DNA from: Deltaproteobacteria bacterium
GTDB taxonomy: Bacteria > Bdellovibrionota > UBA1018 > UBA923
Direction: 5' to 3'
NCBI GenBank assembly: GCA_016186905.1
Contig: JACPKS010000053.1
Coordinates: 1-43,952 of the forward strand
DNA: 43,952 nucleotides
Part shown: positions 26,696 through 35,112 of the stretch, piece by piece
Position numbering within the stretch: the stretch's first letter is position 1
Layout of the letters: each line of letters opens with the position of its first letter
Program-made: the position numbers and the translations under genes
Notes under the pieces: generated by a model
The model's database searches: none
Told to the model about the DNA's origin: nothing
Seen by the model: the letters and a program-made list of their open reading frames with translations, nothing else

Positions 26696-28117
26696 ATGCA
26701 AAAAATGACATCGGGTTCAGGACGGGCAGCAGCACTCCTCGCATTGTGGTTCATGACGTTTTCAGGCGCCGCGCGCGCGGACTCCGCTCCGGGCGGGACG
26801 CTTTTTGCGGCGATGGCCGCGAGAGACGTGACCCCGCGCATGGCCGTGCCGCTTGGAGGTTACGGCGGGATCGACCGGCGTCTGCCGTTTACGGAGCTGG
26901 CAGCACTTCTGCTTCACCGGGGTTACGGTCTCAATCTGAGTTTTCGGCAGGCCGAGGGCATTCATGACCCGATCCGCGCGAAGGTGCTCGTTCTTGAGAA
27001 GGGTGGAAAGCATCTCGTCTTCATCGGTCTCGACGTCATCGGCTCGAGCCGCGAGATGCTCGACGACATCGCACGCCGCCTCGCACCCCTTGGAATCGCG
27101 CGCGACGAGATCTTTCTGTTCGCGACCCACACGCACAGCGGGCCGGGCGCGATCAGCCGGAATCTGGTGTGGGAAGCCGTCGCGATGGACCGGTTCAACC
27201 GCCAGACGTACGACCAGATGCTGCGGGACTGCGTCGAGGCGGTGAAAGACGCTCTCGCGCGCAGGGAACCTGCCCGGCTTTCGTCCGCGCGCTTCAAGGC
27301 CGTCGATATCCAGCACAACCGCAGGGGGCATCCGGGGCATTTTGACCCGATGGCCAACCTGCTTTTCGTCGAGACCGCGGCCGCGCCGGGCGGGGCATCC
27401 CGGTTCATCGGCGCCGTCGTAAACCTCGCCGTGCACGGGGTGTCGCTGGACTCTGACAACCTCTATTTCAGCGCCGACGCTCCGGGAGGGATCGAGCGGG
27501 CGTTCGAGCGCAGGCTTCATGCCTTAAACGGCGGCGCAGGCCAGCGCCCCGTCGTGCTTTTCGTGAACGGGGCCGAAGGGGACGTAAGCCCCGACGAGAG
27601 CGGTTTTGATGGAATCAAGCGCTTGGGAGAGCGCTTCACCGAGCAGGCGTCCGCCGCGATGGTCGCGCGGCAGCCGATTCCCGCGGAATGGGATGTGCAC
27701 TACGCGGACGCGGAACTAGGAAAGGCGAAGCTCAACCTCAAGCTCTGCGCGCCGGAGAATTTGTCGAAATTCGTGCCCGGCGCATTGCGCTTTCCACTGA
27801 AGAAGTGGTTTCCAAGGTCGACGCGTGTCGCGCTCATCGAGCTTGGCGGGATGTGGATGATGACCTGGCCGGGTGAGCCCACGACGTCGCTCGGGCTGAT
27901 GCTCCATGAGATCGCGCGAACGCGCGGAGTGGAACACTCATGGGTGCTGGGCCTTGCCAACGACCACCTCGCCTACTTCACAACGCCCGAAGAGTACGGG
28001 ACCGAGGGGGGCTATGAGGCCTGCGCCTCCCTCTACGGGAAGAACAACGGAATGAAAGTCATCGAGACATATCGGAAGATGGCGTCGCGGATCGCGGCGC
28101 AAAGGGGGCTCAGATGA
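26696..28117 (+). CDS. Neutral ceramidase-like secreted hydrolase
   Basis: A 473-residue exported protein (signal AAALLALWFMTFSGAARA) of the neutral/alkaline ceramidase N-terminal domain family, zinc enzymes that cut the N-acyl bond of ceramides or related lipids. The zinc site is seen as FATHTHSGPGA, preceded by DVTPRMAVPLGGYGG and GLDVIGSS; a later NLAVHGVSLD could give another His ligand, and VNGAEGDVSPDESG is the conserved GD.SP block. It lacks the ~150-residue C-terminal Ig-like domain of full ceramidases. The ATGA overlap with the next gene, another amidohydrolase, suggests joint action on N-acyl lipids outside the cytoplasm. Exact substrate unproven. Confidence 0.85.
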   Translation: MQKMTSGSGRAAALLALWFMTFSGAARADSAPGGTLFAAMAARDVTPRMAVPLGGYGGIDRRLPFTELAALLLHRGYGLNLSFRQAEGIHDPIRAKVLVLEKGGKHLVFIGLDVIGSSREMLDDIARRLAPLGIARDEIFLFATHTHSGPGAISRNLVWEAVAMDRFNRQTYDQMLRDCVEAVKDALARREPARLSSARFKAVDIQHNRRGHPGHFDPMANLLFVETAAAPGGASRFIGAVVNLAVHGVSLDSDNLYFSADAPGGIERAFERRLHALNGGAGQRPVVLFVNGAEGDVSPDESGFDGIKRLGERFTEQASAAMVARQPIPAEWDVHYADAELGKAKLNLKLCAPENLSKFVPGALRFPLKKWFPRSTRVALIELGGMWMMTWPGEPTTSLGLMLHEIARTRGVEHSWVLGLANDHLAYFTTPEEYGTEGGYEACASLYGKNNGMKVIETYRKMASRIAAQRGLR

Positions 28118-29841
28118 AATTGCAGATGAAGGTTCGGTCGCGTGCGTGCGCATTCGTGCTGCCGCTTGCGGCTCTGTGCTCTGTTGCGGCTTTCGCGGCC
28201 GACGCCGGCAAGGCCAGGGTTCTCGCTTCGTACGGCGACGGCTGGCTTGAGGAGTTAAACGGTCTTCCCGTTCTGCACATGAAGGGGACGGATGAGGAGA
28301 TGGGACGGCAGTACGGCTACCTTCTCGGGGACAAGATCCAGGATACGATCGATTACCTCAAGGAGATTGCCAGTCGCACAGAGCCCAGGGCGAGGCTCGT
28401 TCCGAACTGGGCGTTCCAGGGCTTAAGGCGGGTGGTGGGCTGGCTCTTCTGGCAGACCTTCCCGAAGGATTTCCGGCGGCACCTCGACGGGATCCGTGCT
28501 GGCGGACGCGAGCGCCAGCCCGAGGTGAAGCTTAACCGTTACGATCTCGCGTTCATGAACAGCCTGATCGACCTCGTCGGGATCGCGCACGTCGCTGCCG
28601 ATTCCATCGGTCCGAACGGCGGCTCCGAAGAAGAGCGCACCATGCGCGCCCGCAAGTTCCTGCGGCTCATGGGGCTTTCCGCATTCGAGTTTAACTGCGA
28701 CAGCTTCGCCGCGTGGGGTCCGCGTACCGAGGGCGGCAAGACTTTCCAGACCCGGAACATCGACGTGACCACGGGACAAGGGCTTGAGCGCTATCCGCTC
28801 GTGCTCATCGCGAAGCCGGAGGGCGGCGTGCCGTTCGTTTCCGCCGCGTACGTGGGAATGGCGGGCGTCTTCACGGGAATGAACGCAAGCGGCGTCGGCC
28901 TCGGGCAGATCTGGGCGTTCTCCAAGAAGATCGGGTTGAACACGCCGTGGCAGGTGAAGGTGCGCGAGGTTTTCACGAAGGCCAGGAGCGCGCGCGAGGC
29001 CGTGCTGCTCTTGAGCGGCACGGGGAGGATGGCGTACGGGAACAACTTCGTGTTCGCCGACGCCGGAGCGGGCGGCGATGGCTCGACCTCCGAGGGTTTT
29101 GCCGTGGAGTCGAGTGCCGCGCGGTTCTCGGTGTTCGACGCGAACGACCCGCGCGAGAAGGAGGCGCTCTGGAACGGCGAGCCTTACGGGATCCCGCTTG
29201 CGCACGCCGTTTTCCGCGGCGACGTCGCGCTCGATCCCAAACTGCGTTCCGAGCAGAACGCGAGTAACGGGCCCGACGGCGATCCGCGCACGGCTTCCGC
29301 GTACCGCAACCGCTACAAGGGCCAGTCCGACCGCATCCTCGCCTATGAGGCGGCCGGCGTGAAGATCGGCAAGGAGCAGGCCGAGGCGATCTCGCGCGAG
29401 ACCGCGATGCGGGACGCGTCGCTTCAGACCGCGGTCTACGCGAACACCGACCGCGAGCTCTGGGTCTCGTACGCGAAAATCCGTCCCGACGGCTCGATCC
29501 AGCAGGCCTACGATGGCGTGTACGCGCACATCCCGTTTAGCCGCTACCTTCCCACGCTCACACTCGCGGAGTCCGGCGCGGTCGCTGTGCGGTTGTGGAA
29601 GGTCAATCCGGACGGGGAAACGCTCAACCTGAGCGTTGCGCGCGTGGGGCAGCCCCTTGCCGCGAGGGAGATCCGGGTCCAGGGCTCTGGTTCTAGTTTT
29701 GGGCGGGGCGCAGGTGGGATGCTCGCGGAGACTTCCGTGAGCGTCGATCCGGGTGTGGCGCTTCAGGCCGGCGATGTTCTCGAGCTGCGGGATGCTTCCG
29801 ATGTGCTCATCGACCGCCTCACGGTTGAATCGAAGCGCTAA
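28114..29841 (+). CDS. C45/Ntn-type amidohydrolase, secreted
   Basis: A 575-residue protein with a signal peptide (ACAFVLPLAALCSVAAFA). The start of the domain (LNGLPVLHMKGTDEEMGRQY, GYLLGDKI) and the motif FNCDSFAAWGPRTEGGKTFQ followed by TRNIDVT match the peptidase C45 / acyltransferase-like Ntn hydrolases, in which the Cys of NCDS becomes the N-terminal nucleophile after self-cleavage. The family also relates to phospholipase B-like and acid-ceramidase-type enzymes. A C-terminal ~90-residue beta-rich domain (from about LPTLTLAESGAVAVRLW) is extra. It overlaps the neutral ceramidase-like gene by ATGA, so the two are co-translated. Confidence 0.8.
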   Translation: MKLQMKVRSRACAFVLPLAALCSVAAFAADAGKARVLASYGDGWLEELNGLPVLHMKGTDEEMGRQYGYLLGDKIQDTIDYLKEIASRTEPRARLVPNWAFQGLRRVVGWLFWQTFPKDFRRHLDGIRAGGRERQPEVKLNRYDLAFMNSLIDLVGIAHVAADSIGPNGGSEEERTMRARKFLRLMGLSAFEFNCDSFAAWGPRTEGGKTFQTRNIDVTTGQGLERYPLVLIAKPEGGVPFVSAAYVGMAGVFTGMNASGVGLGQIWAFSKKIGLNTPWQVKVREVFTKARSAREAVLLLSGTGRMAYGNNFVFADAGAGGDGSTSEGFAVESSAARFSVFDANDPREKEALWNGEPYGIPLAHAVFRGDVALDPKLRSEQNASNGPDGDPRTASAYRNRYKGQSDRILAYEAAGVKIGKEQAEAISRETAMRDASLQTAVYANTDRELWVSYAKIRPDGSIQQAYDGVYAHIPFSRYLPTLTLAESGAVAVRLWKVNPDGETLNLSVARVGQPLAAREIRVQGSGSSFGRGAGGMLAETSVSVDPGVALQAGDVLELRDASDVLIDRLTVESKR

Positions 29842-29984
29842 GGCGTCGCACTAGCGGGCGCAAGCTGCCATGCTTTCTCGCGTAGCGCGTCATCGATTTC
29901 GACTTTACCCTCCCTAGCGCGTAATGCTAAGCGAGATGACTCAATCTTATCTTTCGCATCCTGCGCGTAAAAAATGAGGAATAC

Positions 29985-31466
29985 ATGGATCAAACCTATC
30001 TGAATTTCATCAATGGGGAATGGATCGCGGGCGGCGCAGACCAATGGGACGACAATCGCAACCCCGCCCGTCCTTCTGAAATCATCGGCCGGTCGACCCG
30101 CTCAAGCGCGATCGACATCGATAAGGCCATCATCGCGGCACAGCGCGCGCAACATGAGTGGGCCCGCAAACCCCGCCCTGCTCGCGGCGCGATCATCGAC
30201 GCCGCGGCCAAAATCCTTCGCGGCAAAGTCGACGCCGTCGCCGAAGCCCTCACCCGCGAAGAAGGAAAAAACCTGAACGAAGCGCGCGGCGAAGTCTTGA
30301 AAGCCGTCAACGTGCTCGAATTTACCGCGTCCGAAGGCCGCCGCCCGACCGGCGACGTGATCCCCTCGGAAATGCCGAACACGTTCATCTACACCACACG
30401 CGCTCCCCTTGGCGTCGTCGGAATCATCACGCCTTGGAACTTTCCGGTTTGCATTCCCGCGTGGAAAATCGGGCCGGCACTCTTGGAAGGCAACACGATC
30501 GTCTTCAAGCCCGCGAGCCTGACCCCGGCTACCGCGGCCCTTCTCGTGAAATGCTTCGAGGAAGCCGGCCTTCCCAAAGGCGTGCTGAACCTCGTTTACG
30601 GCAGCGGCTCCACGATCGGAAACCTGATCGTGGGCGACGCGCGCATCAAGGCGATCTCGTTTACGGGCTCGAACGAAGTGGGAATGGATCTGAACGCGAA
30701 AGCTGCCAAGCGCCTGGCGCGAACACAATTGGAAATGGGCGGAAAAAATCCGGTCATCGTGCTTGCCGACGCCGACCTAGACCAGGCCGTCGAAGCCACG
30801 GTCATGGGCGCGTTCGGCTCGACCGGCCAGCGCTGCACGGCCACCTCGCGCGTGATCATCGAGCGTCCGCTGCACAAGGCGTTCGTCGAAAAACTCGTCG
30901 TAAGAGCGCGCGCGATCAAGGTCGGCGACGGTCTCAAAGATACGTCCGTCATGGGTCCGGTCGTCGACGAAAAACAATTCAATAGCGTGCTCGCGGGAAT
31001 CGAAACGGCGAAGAAAGAAGGCGCGAAGCTTCTCTGCGGCGGCGAGCGCGTCGGCGCTCCGGGCCCGGATGCCGGCTACTTCATCGCGCCGACGGTTTTC
31101 GACGACGTAAAACCCGCGATGCGCATCGCGCGCGAGGAAGTCTTCGGACCGGTGCTCGCGATCGTCCCCGTCGATGGCTTCGAGGAAGCATTTAAGGTCG
31201 CAAACGACGTCGAGTACGGCCTCTCCTCTTCGGTCTACACGAAAGACATCCAGCGCATCATGCAGTACGCCGAGAGAATCGAAACCGGCATGCTGCACGT
31301 CAATTCGCCCACCGTGGGCGGCGAAGCGCAGGCGCCCTTCGGCGGCGTCAAGGCCACGGGCCTCGGCGGCCGCGAGATGGGCTCGACGGGCCCCGAGTTT
31401 TTCTGCGAAATCAAAACGGTTTACATCGATTACAATTCAACGGTTCGCAAAGGGAACCTTTACTAG
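29985..31466 (+). CDS. Aldehyde dehydrogenase family protein
   Basis: NAD(P)+-dependent dehydrogenase of 493 residues. Catalytic Cys in GSTGQRCTATSR, general base Glu in LEMGGKNPVIV, Asn in ITPWNFPVCIP, and the cofactor loop SFTGSNEVG are all present. By context it would oxidise malonate semialdehyde, the product of beta-alanine transamination, or a similar semialdehyde; sequence alone does not separate this from ketoglutarate-semialdehyde-type enzymes. It is the first gene of a six-gene rightward operon for pyrimidine breakdown. Start ATG 29985 follows ATGAGGA. The 140 bases before it hold no other gene. Confidence 0.88.
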   Translation: MDQTYLNFINGEWIAGGADQWDDNRNPARPSEIIGRSTRSSAIDIDKAIIAAQRAQHEWARKPRPARGAIIDAAAKILRGKVDAVAEALTREEGKNLNEARGEVLKAVNVLEFTASEGRRPTGDVIPSEMPNTFIYTTRAPLGVVGIITPWNFPVCIPAWKIGPALLEGNTIVFKPASLTPATAALLVKCFEEAGLPKGVLNLVYGSGSTIGNLIVGDARIKAISFTGSNEVGMDLNAKAAKRLARTQLEMGGKNPVIVLADADLDQAVEATVMGAFGSTGQRCTATSRVIIERPLHKAFVEKLVVRARAIKVGDGLKDTSVMGPVVDEKQFNSVLAGIETAKKEGAKLLCGGERVGAPGPDAGYFIAPTVFDDVKPAMRIAREEVFGPVLAIVPVDGFEEAFKVANDVEYGLSSSVYTKDIQRIMQYAERIETGMLHVNSPTVGGEAQAPFGGVKATGLGGREMGSTGPEFFCEIKTVYIDYNSTVRKGNLY

Positions 31467-31475
31467 GAGAATCAT

Positions 31476-32339
31476 ATGTCACGCACCGTAAAAGCCGGAA
31501 TCATCCAGCTCGCCAACTGCATCGACACGAAAGAGCCGTGCGAAAGAATCAGCACCGCGATGCTCGACGCGCATCTGCCCTACGTCGAGCAGGCCGCGAA
31601 ACAAGGCGTGCAGATTCTCTGTTTTCAGGAAATTTTCAACGGCCCGTACTTCTGCCCCTCGCAAGACGCGAAGTGGTACGGCATGGCCGAGGAAATTCCG
31701 AACGGCCCCACGACCAGGAAAATGATGGAACTTGCGAAAAAATACGACATGGTCATCGTCGTACCGATTTACGAAAAGGCCATGAGCGGCGTGTACTACA
31801 ACACCGCGGCGGTGATCGACGCCGACGGCACGTACCTCGGCAAGTACCGCAAGCACCACATCCCGCAGGTCGCGGGTTTCTGGGAAAAGTTTTTCTTCAA
31901 ACCCGGCAACTTGGGCTTTCCGGTTTTCGACACGAAGTACGCCAAAATCGGCGTCTATATCTGCTACGACCGCCACTTCCCCGAAGGCGCCCGCGCCCTG
32001 GGATTGAATGGCGCGGAAATCGTCTTCAATCCCTCCGCCACGGTCGCGGGTCTTTCGCAATACCTCTGGGAAATCGAGCAGCCCGCGCACGCCGTCGCCA
32101 ACGGCTACTACATCGCGGCGATCAACCGCGTCGGCCGCGAAGCGCCCTGGAACATCGGCGAATTCTACGGCTCGAGCTACTTCTGCAATCCGCGCGGAAA
32201 GATCATCGCGCAGGCGTCGCCCAGCGAGAACCAGCTTCTCGTCGCCGATCTCGATCTCGGCATGATCGATGAAGTCCGCAACCTCTGGCAGTTTTACCGC
32301 GACCGCCGCCCGGAAGCGTACGGAGACCTCACGAAGTGA
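31476..32339 (+). CDS. pydC: Beta-ureidopropionase-like carbon-nitrogen hydrolase
   Basis: A 287-residue nitrilase-superfamily enzyme. The Glu-Lys-Cys triad is visible: FQEIFNGPYFCP (Glu), GKYRKHHIPQ (Lys) and GVYICYDRHFPEG (Cys). The CYDRHFPEGAR and NPSATVAG.SQYLWEIEQPAHA motifs are those of N-carbamoyl-beta-alanine amidohydrolases, which release beta-alanine, CO2 and ammonia in the third step of reductive pyrimidine catabolism. The neighbours (PreT, PreA, aminotransferase, aldehyde dehydrogenase) support this. AGGAGA overlaps the previous stop and serves its ATG; the next gene overlaps by GTGA. Confidence 0.9.
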   Translation: MSRTVKAGIIQLANCIDTKEPCERISTAMLDAHLPYVEQAAKQGVQILCFQEIFNGPYFCPSQDAKWYGMAEEIPNGPTTRKMMELAKKYDMVIVVPIYEKAMSGVYYNTAAVIDADGTYLGKYRKHHIPQVAGFWEKFFFKPGNLGFPVFDTKYAKIGVYICYDRHFPEGARALGLNGAEIVFNPSATVAGLSQYLWEIEQPAHAVANGYYIAAINRVGREAPWNIGEFYGSSYFCNPRGKIIAQASPSENQLLVADLDLGMIDEVRNLWQFYRDRRPEAYGDLTK

Positions 32340-33682
32340 ATACGACGAATAACATAGCGAACCGCGAGCTTTCGACCGAGGAGATCCTCAAAATCCGCAA
32401 AGAGCGCATGCTCCCGTCGGTGACTCACACATACCGCAAGCCTTTGCACGTGAAGAAAGCCTCGATGCAATGGGTTTGGGACGCGGAAGGCCGGCAATAT
32501 CTTGACGCCTTCGGCGGAATCGTCACGATCAGCGCCGGCCACAATCATCCGCGCATCAAGAGCCGCATCAAGTCGTGGCTCGACGAGGATCAGCCGCAGC
32601 ACACGACGGTTTTTTATCTCTCGTCGCCGGTCGCCGAGCTCGCGGCGCGCCTCACCGGCATGACGCCTGAAGGCTTGAAGCGCGCGTTTTTCACCAACAG
32701 CGGCTCCGAAGCCAACGAGCTCGCGATCCTTCTCGCGCGTCAATACACCAGGCGCTACGAGATCATCGCGCTCAAACACTGCTACCACGGCGGCACGACC
32801 GGCACGCTCTCGCTCGTGGCGCAGCACACGTGGAAGTGGGGCGGCCCCGGGCTTTCGGGTATTTCGCACGCGGCGCAACCCAACTGCTACCGCTGTACGT
32901 GGGGCGCTAAGCCCGACACCTGCGCGCTTGAGTGCGCCGATGACGTCGAAGAGACGATCAAGACCACGACAAGCGGTGAAATCGCCGGCATGATCGTCGA
33001 GCCGGTCCAAGGTGTCGGCGGCTTCATCGTTCCGCCGAAGGAATATTTTCCGCGCGTCTACGACATCGTGAAAAAATACGGCGGCATTTATATTTCGGAT
33101 GAAGTGCAAACCGGTGTGGGCCGCACGGGCGGTCACTGGTTCGGCGTGCTCCACAACGGAATCACTCCGGATATGATGACGATGGCCAAGGGCTTCGGAA
33201 ACGGCGCCTCGATCGGGGCGCTCGTCACGCGCGACGAGATCGCCGACTCGATGAAGGGCAAAATCCACTTCAATACCTACGCGGGCAATCCGTGGGCCAC
33301 GATCCAGGCCGCCGAGACGCTTTCGATCCTCGAAGAGGAAAACGTCAGGGACAGGTGCGCAAGATTCGGCGAGCTCATCCTGAGCGGCCTGCGCGAATTG
33401 CAAAAAACTTCGAAGATCATCGGCGACGTGCGCGGGCGCGGCCTCATGATCGGCATCGAGCTCGTGAAAGACAAGCGGACCAAAGCTTACGGCACGGAAG
33501 AAACCCTCGAGGTGCTTGAGGAAGCGCGTGACCGCGGCCTTCTGATCGGCAAAGGCGGCTTGTACGGCAACGTGGTCCGTCTAACGCCTCCGATGTGCAT
33601 CACCGAGGAAAACGCGCGCGAGATCGTAAGACTTTTCGGCGAGGCCGTGCGCGCCACCGAGAAAAAGCTGGGGTATGAATGA
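32336..33682 (+). CDS. Class III aminotransferase (beta-alanine/omega-amino acid type)
   Basis: A 448-residue PLP enzyme of the AGXT2/omega-transaminase group. The PLP lysine lies in MTMAKGFGNGAS, the cofactor Asp in ISDEVQTGVGRTG, and TNSGSEANELAILLAR and KHCYHGGTTGTLS bind the phosphate. In this operon it would transaminate beta-alanine (or 3-aminoisobutyrate) to the semialdehyde used by the upstream aldehyde dehydrogenase. GTG start overlapping the hydrolase stop (GTGA); its own stop overlaps preT by ATGA. Confidence 0.9.
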   Translation: MNTTNNIANRELSTEEILKIRKERMLPSVTHTYRKPLHVKKASMQWVWDAEGRQYLDAFGGIVTISAGHNHPRIKSRIKSWLDEDQPQHTTVFYLSSPVAELAARLTGMTPEGLKRAFFTNSGSEANELAILLARQYTRRYEIIALKHCYHGGTTGTLSLVAQHTWKWGGPGLSGISHAAQPNCYRCTWGAKPDTCALECADDVEETIKTTTSGEIAGMIVEPVQGVGGFIVPPKEYFPRVYDIVKKYGGIYISDEVQTGVGRTGGHWFGVLHNGITPDMMTMAKGFGNGASIGALVTRDEIADSMKGKIHFNTYAGNPWATIQAAETLSILEEENVRDRCARFGELILSGLRELQKTSKIIGDVRGRGLMIGIELVKDKRTKAYGTEETLEVLEEARDRGLLIGKGGLYGNVVRLTPPMCITEENAREIVRLFGEAVRATEKKLGYE

Positions 33683-35103
33683 CCGTGAACTTCGACGGCG
33701 GTTTCCAGAACACGTTGGAAGACCGGTTCAACGATTTCAAACCGGCCTTCGATCCGACCGAAGCGCGCATCGAAGCCAACCGTTGCATCAATTGTTTCGA
33801 TGCCCCGTGCATTCGCGCGTGCCCGGCTGAAATCAACATCCCGCGATTCATTTCACGCATCGCGAGCGCGAACACTCGGGGTGCGGCGAAGACGATCCTG
33901 GATTCGAACGTGCTGGGACTTTCCTGCGGCCAGTCCTGCCCAACCGAAGTGCTCTGCGAAGGTGCTTGCGTGTACAACACTCTCGACGGCCAGCCGATCA
34001 AGATCGGAAAACTGCAGCGCTTCGCCGTCGAGCACGCGTACGGCAACAAGATTCGTTTCTACAGGCCGGGCAAAGCCTCGGGACGCAAAGTCGCCCTGAT
34101 CGGCGCCGGTCCCGCATCGCTCGCTTGCGCGCACGAACTTCGCAAGTACGGGCATGAAACCGTGATTCTTGAAAAACAGCGCTTTCCCGGCGGCCTCAAC
34201 ACCGCGGGTATCGCGCCGTACAAAATGAAAGCGGCGGTGAGTCTTCGCGAAATCGAAGAGATCGCCGCGATGGGCGTGAAGTTCGAATACGAGAAGGAGC
34301 TCGGGAAGAATCTTGCGCTCGGTGATCTCGCCAAAGACTATGACGCCGTATTTTTGGGAATGGGATTGGGGCCGGATTCCCGCTTTGACGCTCCTGGAGC
34401 CAATCTCCCGCAGATCCACGGCGCCGTCGATTTTATCTCGCGCTTGAAGACGCAGCCGGCATCGAAGTTCGAGTGGCTGCGCAAAGCCTCTGCTCCTGGC
34501 GCCGCGGGCCATGCGGCACCGCACTCTGGCGCCGCGGGCCATGCGGCACCGCACTCTGGCGCCGCAGGCCATGCGGCGCTGGCGCTCATCATCGGCGGCG
34601 GCAACACCGCGATCGATGCGTGCCGCGAGCTCAAAGGTCTCGGCATCCCGCGCGTGGTCGTGAGCTACCGCCGCGGCGACGCCGACATGTCGGGCTACAA
34701 GCACGAGACGAAATGGGCGAAACAAGAGGGCGTGGAGTTTTGGTTTCACACGCTTCCCGTCCGCTTCGAATCGCTATCGGATGAGAGCGGCGTGCGCGCG
34801 ACCATCAAGAAAACGAAAACCGACGTGAGCGGCAAAGTCGTGACGCTCGACGAAGCGATGACGCTTGATGCGGCGATCGTGCTCGTCGCGACCGGCCAAT
34901 CCAGGCTCGAAAAGCTTTTCGCCGGCGTCGCGGGTCTTGCGTTTGAGAACGGCTGCCTCAAGGTCGATCCCAAAACGGGGCGCACCGGCAATCCGAAAAT
35001 CTACGCCGGCGGCGATCTCGTAAGCGGCGGGATGGAAGTCGTCAACGCGGTCGCCGAAGGCAAAGTCGCGGCGATCGCGATCCACGAGGCTCTGAGCCAC
35101 TGA
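33679..35103 (+). CDS. preT: Dihydropyrimidine dehydrogenase, FAD/NAD(P)H subunit
   Basis: Electron-input subunit, 474 residues, of the two-subunit bacterial dihydropyrimidine dehydrogenase that reduces uracil and thymine with NAD(P)H. The N-terminal Fe-S segment has CINCFDAPCIRACP and CGQSCPTEVLCEGACV; FAD binding is at ALIGAGPASLACAHEL and NAD(P)H binding at LIIGGGNTAIDACREL. Oddly, a run of about 27 residues of GAAGHAAPHS repeats (from a 30-base DNA repeat, 34496-34577) sits immediately before the NAD(P)H-binding strand, where PreT proteins usually have a short turn. It ends nine bases before preA. Confidence 0.92.
   Translation: MTVNFDGGFQNTLEDRFNDFKPAFDPTEARIEANRCINCFDAPCIRACPAEINIPRFISRIASANTRGAAKTILDSNVLGLSCGQSCPTEVLCEGACVYNTLDGQPIKIGKLQRFAVEHAYGNKIRFYRPGKASGRKVALIGAGPASLACAHELRKYGHETVILEKQRFPGGLNTAGIAPYKMKAAVSLREIEEIAAMGVKFEYEKELGKNLALGDLAKDYDAVFLGMGLGPDSRFDAPGANLPQIHGAVDFISRLKTQPASKFEWLRKASAPGAAGHAAPHSGAAGHAAPHSGAAGHAALALIIGGGNTAIDACRELKGLGIPRVVVSYRRGDADMSGYKHETKWAKQEGVEFWFHTLPVRFESLSDESGVRATIKKTKTDVSGKVVTLDEAMTLDAAIVLVATGQSRLEKLFAGVAGLAFENGCLKVDPKTGRTGNPKIYAGGDLVSGGMEVVNAVAEGKVAAIAIHEALSH
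34496..34577 (+). repeat. 30-base tandem repeat inside preT
   Basis: Two exact 30-base copies (34496-34525 and 34526-34555) followed by a 22-base partial third copy (34556-34577) with one change (G to A at 34566). The unit is a multiple of three, so it keeps frame and encodes GAAGHAAPHS. Such repeats expand or shrink by slippage. Confidence 0.95.
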
Positions 35104-35112
35104 GGTTATCGT

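Noticed and set aside
26762..27500. Long minus-strand frames opposite the ceramidase-like gene
   Set aside because: Arg/Ala-rich composition typical of shadow frames; the plus-strand gene has catalytic motifs and a signal peptide.
34496..34577. CRISPR-like repeat
   Set aside because: Direct 30-base repeats with no spacers, inside a coding frame.
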